Below, one piece after another: positions 44,366 through 51,165 of a stretch of DNA of 64,000 bases (positions are counted from its first letter, which is position 1; every line of letters begins with the position of its first letter). A program made the position numbers and the translations under genes. Under the pieces are notes generated by a model. It was not told the DNA's origin. It saw only the letters and a list, made by a program, of their open reading frames with translations, and searched no databases. The DNA is from Isoptericola peretonis (GTDB lineage Bacteria > Actinomycetota > Actinomycetes > Actinomycetales > Cellulomonadaceae): positions 708,064-772,063 of the forward strand of contig JALQCY010000001.1 of NCBI GenBank assembly GCA_023241745.1, written 5' to 3'.

Positions 44366-45295
44366 TCAGCGCCCCGCGGAGCGCAGCACGCCGCGGACGT
44401 ACTCGCGGTTCAGGGCCGCGACGCCGAGGCTGTCCGACCCGTAGTGCTCACAGACGAACGCGCCCTCGAAGCCGAGCTCGAGCGCTCGCCGGATCATCAC
44501 GCGGTAGTTCACGACGCCCTGCACCAGCGGGGTCGGGTGGGTCGCGTACGCCCCCGTCGCCAGGTCCACGTCGCGCGTGTAGTTCTTGATGTGCCAGAAG
44601 TTCGCGTGCGGGAGCACCTTCTCGAACATGGTCGGGATGTCCTCGATCTCCCGGTGGAGCCGGACAAGGTTGCCGAGGTCCGGGTTGAGCCCCACGTTGG
44701 CGCGGTCGACGTCTTCGAGGAACCGCACGGCAAGGTCCGGCGTACCGATGTAGGTGTCCTCGTACATCTCCAGACTGACCTGCACCCCCACCTCGGCCGC
44801 GTGGTCGGCGAGCTCGCGGATGCGCCGTACGGCCAGGCCGCGGTTGTCGGCGTCGGCGAGGTCGTCCTGGTGCCCCTCGGCAAGCCAGAACCACAGCGCC
44901 TTCTCCTGAGCGGGCGTGAGTGCCTGCATGAAGCCGAAGTTCACGACCTCGGCGCCGAGCGCCGGCGCGCGGTCGATGATCGCGTGGCCGAACCGCAGGT
45001 AGTCCTCGCCGCGGGCGACGTCGACGACGCTGCGGCGCGTCGTCGACACGGACGGGACGGTGAGGCCGACCTCCTTGAGGACGACGAGCAGCTCGGCGAA
45101 CCGGGCATCGGTCATCTCCCCGATCGACAGCCACGCGTCGGTCGGGTCGACGTCGGTGAACCCCAGGTCGGCGACCTGCTGGAGCTGGCCACGCCAGGAG
45201 TCGGCGGGGGCCTCGACGTTCGGCGTGCCGTCGGCTGCGGTGGATCCGAAGGACAGCATGTTGGCGGCGATGGGCCAGGTATCCGCAGTGCGCAA
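44366..45295 (-). CDS. Xylose isomerase-like TIM-barrel protein (sugar isomerase/epimerase or decarboxylase)
   Basis: 309 aa from TTG 45295, where GGAG lies 6 nt upstream; a longer ATG at 45361 would put the GntR palindrome inside the gene, and an internal ATG at 45259 (MLSFGSTAADG) is the other candidate. Family metal ligands: Glu in VSLEMYEDTYIG, Asp in VGLNPDLGNLVR, His in NFWHIKNYTRD, Glu in FVCEHYGSDSL. First gene of the operon with kinase and isomerases. It could be an epimerase feeding erythrulose, or a decarboxylase of the 3-oxo-isoapionate type that yields L-erythrulose; sequence alone does not decide. GC lower than the kinase (one 60-base line is 65%). Confidence 0.75.
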   Translation of the reverse strand: MRTADTWPIAANMLSFGSTAADGTPNVEAPADSWRGQLQQVADLGFTDVDPTDAWLSIGEMTDARFAELLVVLKEVGLTVPSVSTTRRSVVDVARGEDYLRFGHAIIDRAPALGAEVVNFGFMQALTPAQEKALWFWLAEGHQDDLADADNRGLAVRRIRELADHAAEVGVQVSLEMYEDTYIGTPDLAVRFLEDVDRANVGLNPDLGNLVRLHREIEDIPTMFEKVLPHANFWHIKNYTRDVDLATGAYATHPTPLVQGVVNYRVMIRRALELGFEGAFVCEHYGSDSLGVAALNREYVRGVLRSAGR

Positions 45296-45319
45296 GAAGA
45301 TCTCCGTCGATCGGCGAAT

Positions 45320-45341
45320 CGTGTTTCCTATAGGAAACACG
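45320..45341. promoter_or_regulatory. GntR box before the four-carbon sugar operon
   Basis: Perfect palindrome with the 20-bp core GTGTTTCCTATAGGAAACAC (45321-45340), extended by one matching base each side. Shares TCCTATAGGA with the three boxes near gntR. It lies 25 bp before TTG 45295. Confidence 0.72.
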
Positions 45342-45409
45342 TCCAGTTCCCGAGGTGTCAACCGCGCCAGATCTCACCCGGCCGCGCCACGAGCAGCCCG
45401 GGGCCCTGC

Positions 45410-45458
45410 TTGACGGTGGCGCCGGCAGCGCCTAACTTGATGGAAAGCGCATTCCATC
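45410..45458 (+). promoter_or_regulatory. Promoter and LacI-type operator of the dehydrogenase-DUF993-TIM operon
   Basis: TTGACG (45410-45415), 17 nt, TAACTT (45433-45438), then the palindrome GATGGAAAGCGCATTCCATC (45439-45458; 7-bp perfect outer arms). The operator begins right after the -10, so a bound repressor would block initiation. It differs from the GGAAACCGGTTTCC family, so a different LacI-type protein is expected. Confidence 0.65.
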
Positions 45459-45504
45459 CCGCGTCGGAGCCCCCGCCGAGACGCACCGACGAAGGAGTCC
45501 CCGA

Positions 45505-46674
45505 GTGAGCACACCCACGCGCACCCTGCGCATCGCAATGAACGGCGTGACCGGCCGCATGGGCTACCGCCAGCACCTCGTGCGCTCGATCCTGCCGATC
45601 CGCGAGCAGGGCGGCGTCGAGCTGGCCGACGGCACGCGCGTCCAGGTGGAGCCGGTGCTCGTGGGCCGCAACGAGTCCAAGCTGGCCGAGCTGGCCGAGC
45701 TGCACGGCGTCGCCGAGTACACGACCGACCTCGACGGGATCATCGCCGACCCCGCCACCGACATCGTGTTCGACGCCTCCATGACGTCGCTGCGCGCCAA
45801 GACGCTCACCAAGGCGATGCAGGCCGGCAAGCACGTCTACACCGAGAAGCCGACCGCCGAGACGCTGGCCGAGGCGATCGAGCTCGCGAAGCTGCGCGAG
45901 GAGACCGGCGTCACCGCCGGCGTCGTGCACGACAAGCTGTACCTGCCCGGCCTGGTCAAGCTGCGCCGCCTCGTCGACGAGGGCTTCTTCGGCCGCATCC
46001 TGTCGCTGCGCGGCGAGTTCGGCTACTGGGTGTTCGAGGGCGAGCACCAGGCGGCCCAGCGCCCCTCGTGGAACTACCGCAAGGAGGACGGCGGCGGCAT
46101 GACCACGGACATGTTCTGCCACTGGAACTACGTCCTCGAGGGCATCCTCGGCTCCGTCAGGACCGTGAACGCCCAGACGACCACGCACATCCCCACCCGC
46201 TGGGACGAGCAGGGCAAGGAGTACGCCGCCACCGCCGACGACGCCGCGTACGGCATCTTCGAGATCGAGACGCCGGGCGGCGACCCGGTCGTGGCGCAGA
46301 TCAACTCGTCCTGGGCCGTGCGCGTGTACCGCGACGAGCTGGTGGAGTTCCAGGTCGACGGCACGCACGGCTCGGCCGTCGCCGGCCTGCGCAAGTGCGT
46401 CGCCCAGCAGCGCGCGCACACCCCGAAGCCCGTGTGGAACCCGGACCTGCCCGTCACGGAGCCGTTCCGCGACCAGTGGCTCGAGGTGCCCGCGAACGCC
46501 GACCTGGACAACGGCTTCAAGCTGCAGTGGGAGGAGTTCCTGCGCGACGTCGTCGCCGGCCGCCCGCACCGCTTCGACCTCCTGTCCGCCGCCCGCGGCG
46601 TGCAGCTCGCCGAGCTCGGGCTCCGCTCGTCGGCCGAGGGCCGCCGCCTCGACGTGCCGGAGATCTCCCTGTGA
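45505..46674 (+). CDS. Gfo/Idh/MocA-family oxidoreductase (DUF993-associated)
   Basis: 389 aa. Starts LRIAMNGVTGRMGYRQHLVRSIL, a Rossmann entry of the GVTGRMG form; then VFDASMTSLRAKTLTKAMQ and the EKP motif YTEKPTAETL. C-terminal domain has DGGGMTTDMFCHWNYVLEG, with the catalytic-type Asp/His. GTG 45505 is preceded by GAAGGAG. Its stop overlaps the next start (GTGA). This exact trio of dehydrogenase, DUF993 aldolase-like protein and TIM-barrel protein looks like a complete small sugar pathway, but no substrate has been assigned as far as I know. Confidence 0.83.
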   Translation: MSTPTRTLRIAMNGVTGRMGYRQHLVRSILPIREQGGVELADGTRVQVEPVLVGRNESKLAELAELHGVAEYTTDLDGIIADPATDIVFDASMTSLRAKTLTKAMQAGKHVYTEKPTAETLAEAIELAKLREETGVTAGVVHDKLYLPGLVKLRRLVDEGFFGRILSLRGEFGYWVFEGEHQAAQRPSWNYRKEDGGGMTTDMFCHWNYVLEGILGSVRTVNAQTTTHIPTRWDEQGKEYAATADDAAYGIFEIETPGGDPVVAQINSSWAVRVYRDELVEFQVDGTHGSAVAGLRKCVAQQRAHTPKPVWNPDLPVTEPFRDQWLEVPANADLDNGFKLQWEEFLRDVVAGRPHRFDLLSAARGVQLAELGLRSSAEGRRLDVPEISL

Positions 46675-47924
46675 GCGCCCCCACCCTCAACCCCTCGCTC
46701 GCGCCGGAGCTGAGGCCGAGCGGCGTCACCGTGCGCCTCCCCCGGTTCGACGCCGGCGGCCGCGCCACCGGCGTCGAGGTGCGCGAGCTGCACGCGCCGG
46801 GCCCGTGGACCGCGCCGTCCGGCTCGATCTCCTCGCGCGTGGCGTTCGCCGCGGCGCACGTCGTGCCGCAGGTCGGCGCGGAGAACGTGCCCGGCGCACC
46901 CGCCGTCGTCGACTGGGACGCCACGCTCGCCTACCGGCACGAGATCTGGCGCTTCGGCCTGGGCGTCGCCGACGCCATGGACACCGCCCAGCGCGGCATG
47001 GGCCTGGACTGGGCAGCGACGCAGGAGCTGGTGCGGCGGTCCTCCGCCGAGGCGGCCTCGGTGGGCGCACGTATCGCGTGCGGCGCGGGCACCGACCAGC
47101 TGGACCCGGCGTCCGTCGAGCCGGGCGAGGCGGGCCTCGCGTCGGTGATCGACGCCTACCGCGAGCAGGTGCACGTGGTGCAGGACGCCGGCGCCCAGGT
47201 CATCGTCATGGCCTCGCGAGCGCTGGCGAAGGTCGCCCGATCCCCCGAGGACTACGCGCGCGTCTACGACGCGGTCCTGGCGGAGGCCGACAAGCCCGTC
47301 GTCCTGCACTGGCTGGGCACGATGTTCGACCCGGCCCTGGCGGGCTACTGGGGCTCCGACGACGTCGCGTCGGCCACGGCGACGTTCCTCGACCTCATCA
47401 AGGCTCACCAGGACCGCGTCGACGGCGTCAAGGTGTCGCTGCTCGACGCGCAGCACGAGATCGGACTGCGCCGGTCGCTGGCCGCGCTCGAGGGCTCGCC
47501 CGTGCGGCTGTACACCGGCGACGACTTCAACTACCCGGAGCTGATCGCGGGCGACGAGCAGGGGCACTCCGACGCCCTGCTCGGCATCTTCGCCGCCATC
47601 TACCCGGCCGCGTCCACAGCGCTGCAGGCCCTCGACGCCGGGGACGCCGGGCGTGGCCACGCGATCCTCGCGTCCACCGAGAAGCTGGGCCGGCACATCT
47701 TCGCCGCGCCCACGTACTACTACAAGACGGGCGTCGCGTTCCTGTCCTGGCTGAACGGCTTCCAGACCGGGTTCCAGCTCGTCGGCGGCCTGCACTCCGG
47801 ACGGTCGCTCGCCCACCTGGTGGAGCTGGCCCGCCTCGCCGACGGCTGCGGCATGCTGCTCGACCCGGCGCTCGCCGCGCAGCGCCTGGACGCCCTGCTG
47901 GTGACGAACGGGGTGAGCGCATGA
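46671..47924 (+). CDS. DUF993-family protein (dihydrodipicolinate synthase/aldolase-like TIM barrel)
   Basis: 417 aa, GTG start overlapping the dehydrogenase stop. It matches the DUF993 family: VVDWDATLAYRHEIWRFGLGVADAMDTAQRG near the N-terminus (a conserved Asp/Arg/Glu block), QVIVMASRALAKVA, VLHWLGTMFDPALAGYWG, and VDGVKVSLLDAQHE, where the Lys could be the Schiff-base residue of a class I aldolase (inference). C-terminal KTGVAFLSWLNGFQTGFQLVGG. No reaction is established. Coupled to the next gene by ATGA. Confidence 0.82.
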   Translation: MSAPTLNPSLAPELRPSGVTVRLPRFDAGGRATGVEVRELHAPGPWTAPSGSISSRVAFAAAHVVPQVGAENVPGAPAVVDWDATLAYRHEIWRFGLGVADAMDTAQRGMGLDWAATQELVRRSSAEAASVGARIACGAGTDQLDPASVEPGEAGLASVIDAYREQVHVVQDAGAQVIVMASRALAKVARSPEDYARVYDAVLAEADKPVVLHWLGTMFDPALAGYWGSDDVASATATFLDLIKAHQDRVDGVKVSLLDAQHEIGLRRSLAALEGSPVRLYTGDDFNYPELIAGDEQGHSDALLGIFAAIYPAASTALQALDAGDAGRGHAILASTEKLGRHIFAAPTYYYKTGVAFLSWLNGFQTGFQLVGGLHSGRSLAHLVELARLADGCGMLLDPALAAQRLDALLVTNGVSA

Positions 47925-48844
47925 CCGGGACGGCGGACCTGAGCCGCTGCTCCCTCAACACCGCCACCGTCAAGCACGCCACCCTCGCCGAGGCCGTCGA
48001 CGCCGCGGCGGCGGCCGGCCTGGGCGCGGTCGGCCTGTGGCGCCACCAGGTGCAGGAGCACGGCGCCGACAAGGCGGCGCGCATCGTCGCCGACGCCGGC
48101 CTGCGCGTCTCGTCGCTGTGCCGCGGCGGGTTCCTCACCGCCGCGGACGAGGCCGGCATCGCCGCGGCCCTCGACGACAACAAGCGGGCCATCGAGGAGA
48201 CCGCGGGCGTCGGCACCCGCGAGCTGGTGTTCGTGGTCGGCGGCCTGCCCGCCCTCAGCGAGCCCGGCCGGGGGCCGCGGCCCGACGCCGGCCCGGGCGA
48301 CCGCGACGTCGTCGCCGCCCGGTCCCGTGTGGCCGACCGCCTCGCCGAGCTCGCGCCGTTCGCGGCCGAGCACGACGTGCGGATCGTGCTCGAGGCGCTG
48401 CACCCGATGTTCGCCGCCGACCGCGCCGTGATCTCCACCCTCGGCCAGGCGCTCGACCTCGCGGCGCCGTTCGCCCCCGAGACGGTGGGCGTCGTCGTCG
48501 ACACGTACCACGTGTGGTGGGACCCGCAGCTGCGCGAGTCGATCGCGCGAGCCGGGGCCGAGGGCCGCATCGCGGGCTACCAGGTGTGCGACTGGAACCT
48601 GCCGCTGGCCGCCGACCCGCTCAACTCCCGAGGGCACGTGGGCGACGGGTACGTGGACTTCCCGACGATCTCGCGCTGGGTGGCCGAGGCCGGCTACGAC
48701 GGCGACGTCGAGACCGAGATCTTCAACGAGGAGATCTGGGCCGCCGACCCGCGGGACACCGCCCGCACGGTCGGCGAGCGGTACGCACGGCACGTGCTGC
48801 CGCACCTGGAGGGAGACGGCCGCACACCACACACCGGGCCTTGA
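47921..48844 (+). CDS. Sugar phosphate isomerase/epimerase-like TIM-barrel protein
   Basis: 307 aa xylose isomerase-like TIM barrel. SRCSLNTATVKHATLAEAVDAA at the start; candidate metal ligands Glu in RIVLEALHPMF, Asp and His in VGVVVDTYHVWWDP, Glu in GDVETEIFNEEIW; also YQVCDWNLPL and RGHVGDGYVDF. Third, translationally coupled gene of the operon and followed by a strong terminator. Such proteins interconvert keto sugars; here it should act with the dehydrogenase and the DUF993 protein. Confidence 0.83.
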   Translation: MTGTADLSRCSLNTATVKHATLAEAVDAAAAAGLGAVGLWRHQVQEHGADKAARIVADAGLRVSSLCRGGFLTAADEAGIAAALDDNKRAIEETAGVGTRELVFVVGGLPALSEPGRGPRPDAGPGDRDVVAARSRVADRLAELAPFAAEHDVRIVLEALHPMFAADRAVISTLGQALDLAAPFAPETVGVVVDTYHVWWDPQLRESIARAGAEGRIAGYQVCDWNLPLAADPLNSRGHVGDGYVDFPTISRWVAEAGYDGDVETEIFNEEIWAADPRDTARTVGERYARHVLPHLEGDGRTPHTGP

Positions 48845-48885
48845 CACCCCGGTGCGGGCCTGTCGCCGACGCGGGCCCGCCGCAC

Positions 48886-48920
48886 GACGCCCCGCCACCT
48901 CCGAGAGGCGGCGGGGCGTC
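48886..48920 (+). terminator. Intrinsic terminator of the DUF993 operon
   Basis: 16-bp GC-rich arms (48886-48901 and 48905-48920) with one mismatch and a 3-nt loop, 41 bp after the last stop; followed by a short GTCGTCGTC run, no T-tract. Confidence 0.7.
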
Positions 48921-49052
48921 GTCGTCCCCGGCGGGCCGCCCGGGCCCGGGCGCCGAGGTGATCAGGATCGAAGAAGCGGAGCCGACGGGCCCGGTCCTAG
49001 CGTGGACCACGCCGCGGGGAACAGCCCCCGCCTTCGACCCGAGGAGACCGAC

Positions 49053-49484
49053 ATGGCCACGTCCGAAGGACTGAGCGTCGACGAGCGCGCCGCCGTCAAG
49101 CAGCGCGCGAAGGAGCTGCGCGAGCAGGAGAAGGCGGGCAGGAACCGCGCCGCCGGCGAGAAGGCCGTGCGCGAGGCGATCGAGCCGCTCGAGGGCAGCG
49201 ACCGCGACATCGCCGAGGGGATGTACCGGGTGGTCTCCGAGGTGGCGCCGGACCTGGTGCCCAAGACGTACTACGGCATGCCGGGCTTCGCGGACGCCGC
49301 GGGCAAGATGGTCGTGTTCGTGCAGCCTGCCGCGAAGTTCGGCACCCGCTACGCGACGCTCGGTTTCGATCCTGCCGCGCATCTCGACGACGGCGACTTC
49401 TGGCCGACGTCCTTCGCCGTCCTCGCCTGGACGCCCGCGTTCGAGGAGAAGCTCACCGAGCTGGTGCGCACCGCGGCGGGCTGA
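49053..49484 (+). CDS. DUF1801/YdhG-like protein
   Basis: 143 aa. Lys/Glu/Arg-rich coiled N-terminus (VKQRAKELREQEKAGRNR), then the DUF1801 domain: SDRDIAEGMYRVVSEVAPDLVPKTYYGMPGFAD and YATLGFDPAAHLDDGDFWPTSFA. The fold is iron-chaperone (frataxin)-like in family members; function unknown. GAGGAGACC precedes ATG 49053. Single gene between the DUF993 operon and GH43. The frame is open upstream but crosses the terminator hairpin. Confidence 0.82.
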   Translation: MATSEGLSVDERAAVKQRAKELREQEKAGRNRAAGEKAVREAIEPLEGSDRDIAEGMYRVVSEVAPDLVPKTYYGMPGFADAAGKMVVFVQPAAKFGTRYATLGFDPAAHLDDGDFWPTSFAVLAWTPAFEEKLTELVRTAAG

Positions 49485-49543
49485 TCCGGCGTCTCTCCGG
49501 TCGTCTTCCGTCGCCTCGCGCCGCGCGCACCGTTCCCTTCGGC

Positions 49544-49591
49544 GGAAACCGGTTGCTAGGCTGGGCACAGCACGGCGGGAACCGGTTTCCC
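49544..49591 (+). promoter_or_regulatory. Paired LacI-type operators before GH43
   Basis: GGAAACCGGTTGC (49544-49556) and GGGAACCGGTTTCCC (49577-49591), CCGG cores 33 bp apart, almost the same pair as at 17821-17868. A -10-like TAGGCT (49557-49562) lies between the sites. Confidence 0.75.
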
Positions 49592-49635
49592 ACGGTTTCT
49601 CGCCGACTGTCCCAGCGACGTGACGGAAGGCGACC

Positions 49636-51165
49636 ATGACCCTCTACAGCAACCCGGTCCTCGACGCGGACTGGCCGGACCCGGACGCCGTCCGCGTCGG
49701 CGACGACTACTGGATGATCGCGTCCAGCTTCAACCGCGCCCCCGGGCTGCCTGTGCTGCACTCCCGCGACCTCGTGTCCTGGGAGCACGTGGCCAACGCG
49801 CTGCCCGCGCTGCCGCAGACGGGGCACTACGCGCTCCCCCGGCACGGCTCCGGCGTCTGGGCGCCCAGCCTGCGGCACCACGACGGCCTCTTCTGGATCG
49901 TCTACCCCGACCCGGACCACGGGATCTTCGTCCTCACCGCCACGGACCCGCGCGGACCGTGGTCCGAGCCGTGGTGCCTCGTTCCAGGCCGCGGGCTCAT
50001 CGACCCCTGCCCGCTGTGGGACGACGACGGCCGCGCCTACCTGGTGCACGGCTGGGCGAAGAGCCGCGCGGGCGTGAAGAACCGCCTCACCGTGGTCGAG
50101 GTGGACCCGGCGCTGCGCCGCGTCGTCGGGCCGGCCCGCACCGTGGTCGACGGCGACGAGCTGCCGGGCTTCCGCACCCTGGAAGGCCCCAAGCTCTACC
50201 AGCGCGACGGCTGGTACTGGATCTTCGCGCCCGCAGGCGGTGTCGCCACCGGCTGGCAGACGGCGTTCCGGTCCCGGTCGGTGTGGGGACCGTACGAGCA
50301 CCGCGTGGTGCTCGAGCAGGGCGACACCCCGGTCAACGGGCCGCACCAGGGAGCCTGGGTCGACACGCCCGACGGCGCCGACTGGTTCCTGCACTTCCAG
50401 GACCGCGGGGTCTTCGGGCGCGTCGTGCACCTGCAGCCGATGGGCTGGGACCCCGACGGGTGGCCCGTGATGGGCGACGGCGGTCAGCCCGTGCTCACCC
50501 ACCCCACCCCCGTCCCTGGGGCCGAGCCCGGCGAACCGGTGCGCAGCGACGACTTCGCCGCCCCGGGCCTCGTCCCCCGCTGGCACTGGCAGGCCAACCC
50601 GGGCGACGGCTGGGCCGTGGCCGACGGCGGCGGCGCGCTGCGCCTGCCGGCCCGGCCGTCGCCGCGGGGCAACCTGCGCGACCAGGGCGCCGTGCTCTGC
50701 CAGCAGCTCCCCGGGCAGCCGAGCACCTGGGAGACCCGGGTCGAGCTGTCCGGCGACGCCCCCGGCACCCGCGCCGGCGTCGTCGTCCTCGGCCGGGAGT
50801 ACGCGTGGGCCGGGCTGGTGCGGACCCCCGTGGGGGTGGAGGTCACCGTGCGGCGCGGCGGCGCGTACGGCGACGAGGAGACCGTCGCCCAGGAGCCGGT
50901 GCCCGGCGGCGCGGCGACCGTCGTCGTGCGCGCCGTCGTCGACGCCGAGGGCGCCGTGACCTGGGGCTGGCAGACCACCACGGCCACCGGGGACGACGAC
51001 ACCGCGTGGCGCGAGGTCGCGCCGGCATGGCAGGCCCACGTGGGCCACTGGATCGGCGCGGAGGTGGGTCTCTTCGCGAGCGCGCCGCTCGGCGCGGACC
51101 TCGCGCCCGGCGACGGCGGCACCTTCGGCCCGGTCCGCGTCACCGTGGCCGGGAAGGAGGCGTGA
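49636..51165 (+). CDS. Glycoside hydrolase family 43 (beta-xylosidase/alpha-L-arabinofuranosidase type), cytosolic
   Basis: 509 aa, no signal peptide. Five-bladed propeller with the three acidic catalytic residues visible: Asp in DADWPDPDAVRVGDDYWMI, Asp in IDPCPLWDDDGRAYLVHG, Glu in FRTLEGPKLYQRDGWYWIFAP. Residues about 320-505 form a beta-sandwich (SDDFAAPGLVPRWHWQANP), as in GH43 enzymes with a C-terminal accessory domain. It should trim imported arabino- or xylo-oligosaccharides from pectin side chains; specificity unknown. Downstream of paired operators and joined to the LacI-DUF6807 gene by a TGATG overlap. Confidence 0.88.
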   Translation: MTLYSNPVLDADWPDPDAVRVGDDYWMIASSFNRAPGLPVLHSRDLVSWEHVANALPALPQTGHYALPRHGSGVWAPSLRHHDGLFWIVYPDPDHGIFVLTATDPRGPWSEPWCLVPGRGLIDPCPLWDDDGRAYLVHGWAKSRAGVKNRLTVVEVDPALRRVVGPARTVVDGDELPGFRTLEGPKLYQRDGWYWIFAPAGGVATGWQTAFRSRSVWGPYEHRVVLEQGDTPVNGPHQGAWVDTPDGADWFLHFQDRGVFGRVVHLQPMGWDPDGWPVMGDGGQPVLTHPTPVPGAEPGEPVRSDDFAAPGLVPRWHWQANPGDGWAVADGGGALRLPARPSPRGNLRDQGAVLCQQLPGQPSTWETRVELSGDAPGTRAGVVVLGREYAWAGLVRTPVGVEVTVRRGGAYGDEETVAQEPVPGGAATVVVRAVVDAEGAVTWGWQTTTATGDDDTAWREVAPAWQAHVGHWIGAEVGLFASAPLGADLAPGDGGTFGPVRVTVAGKEA

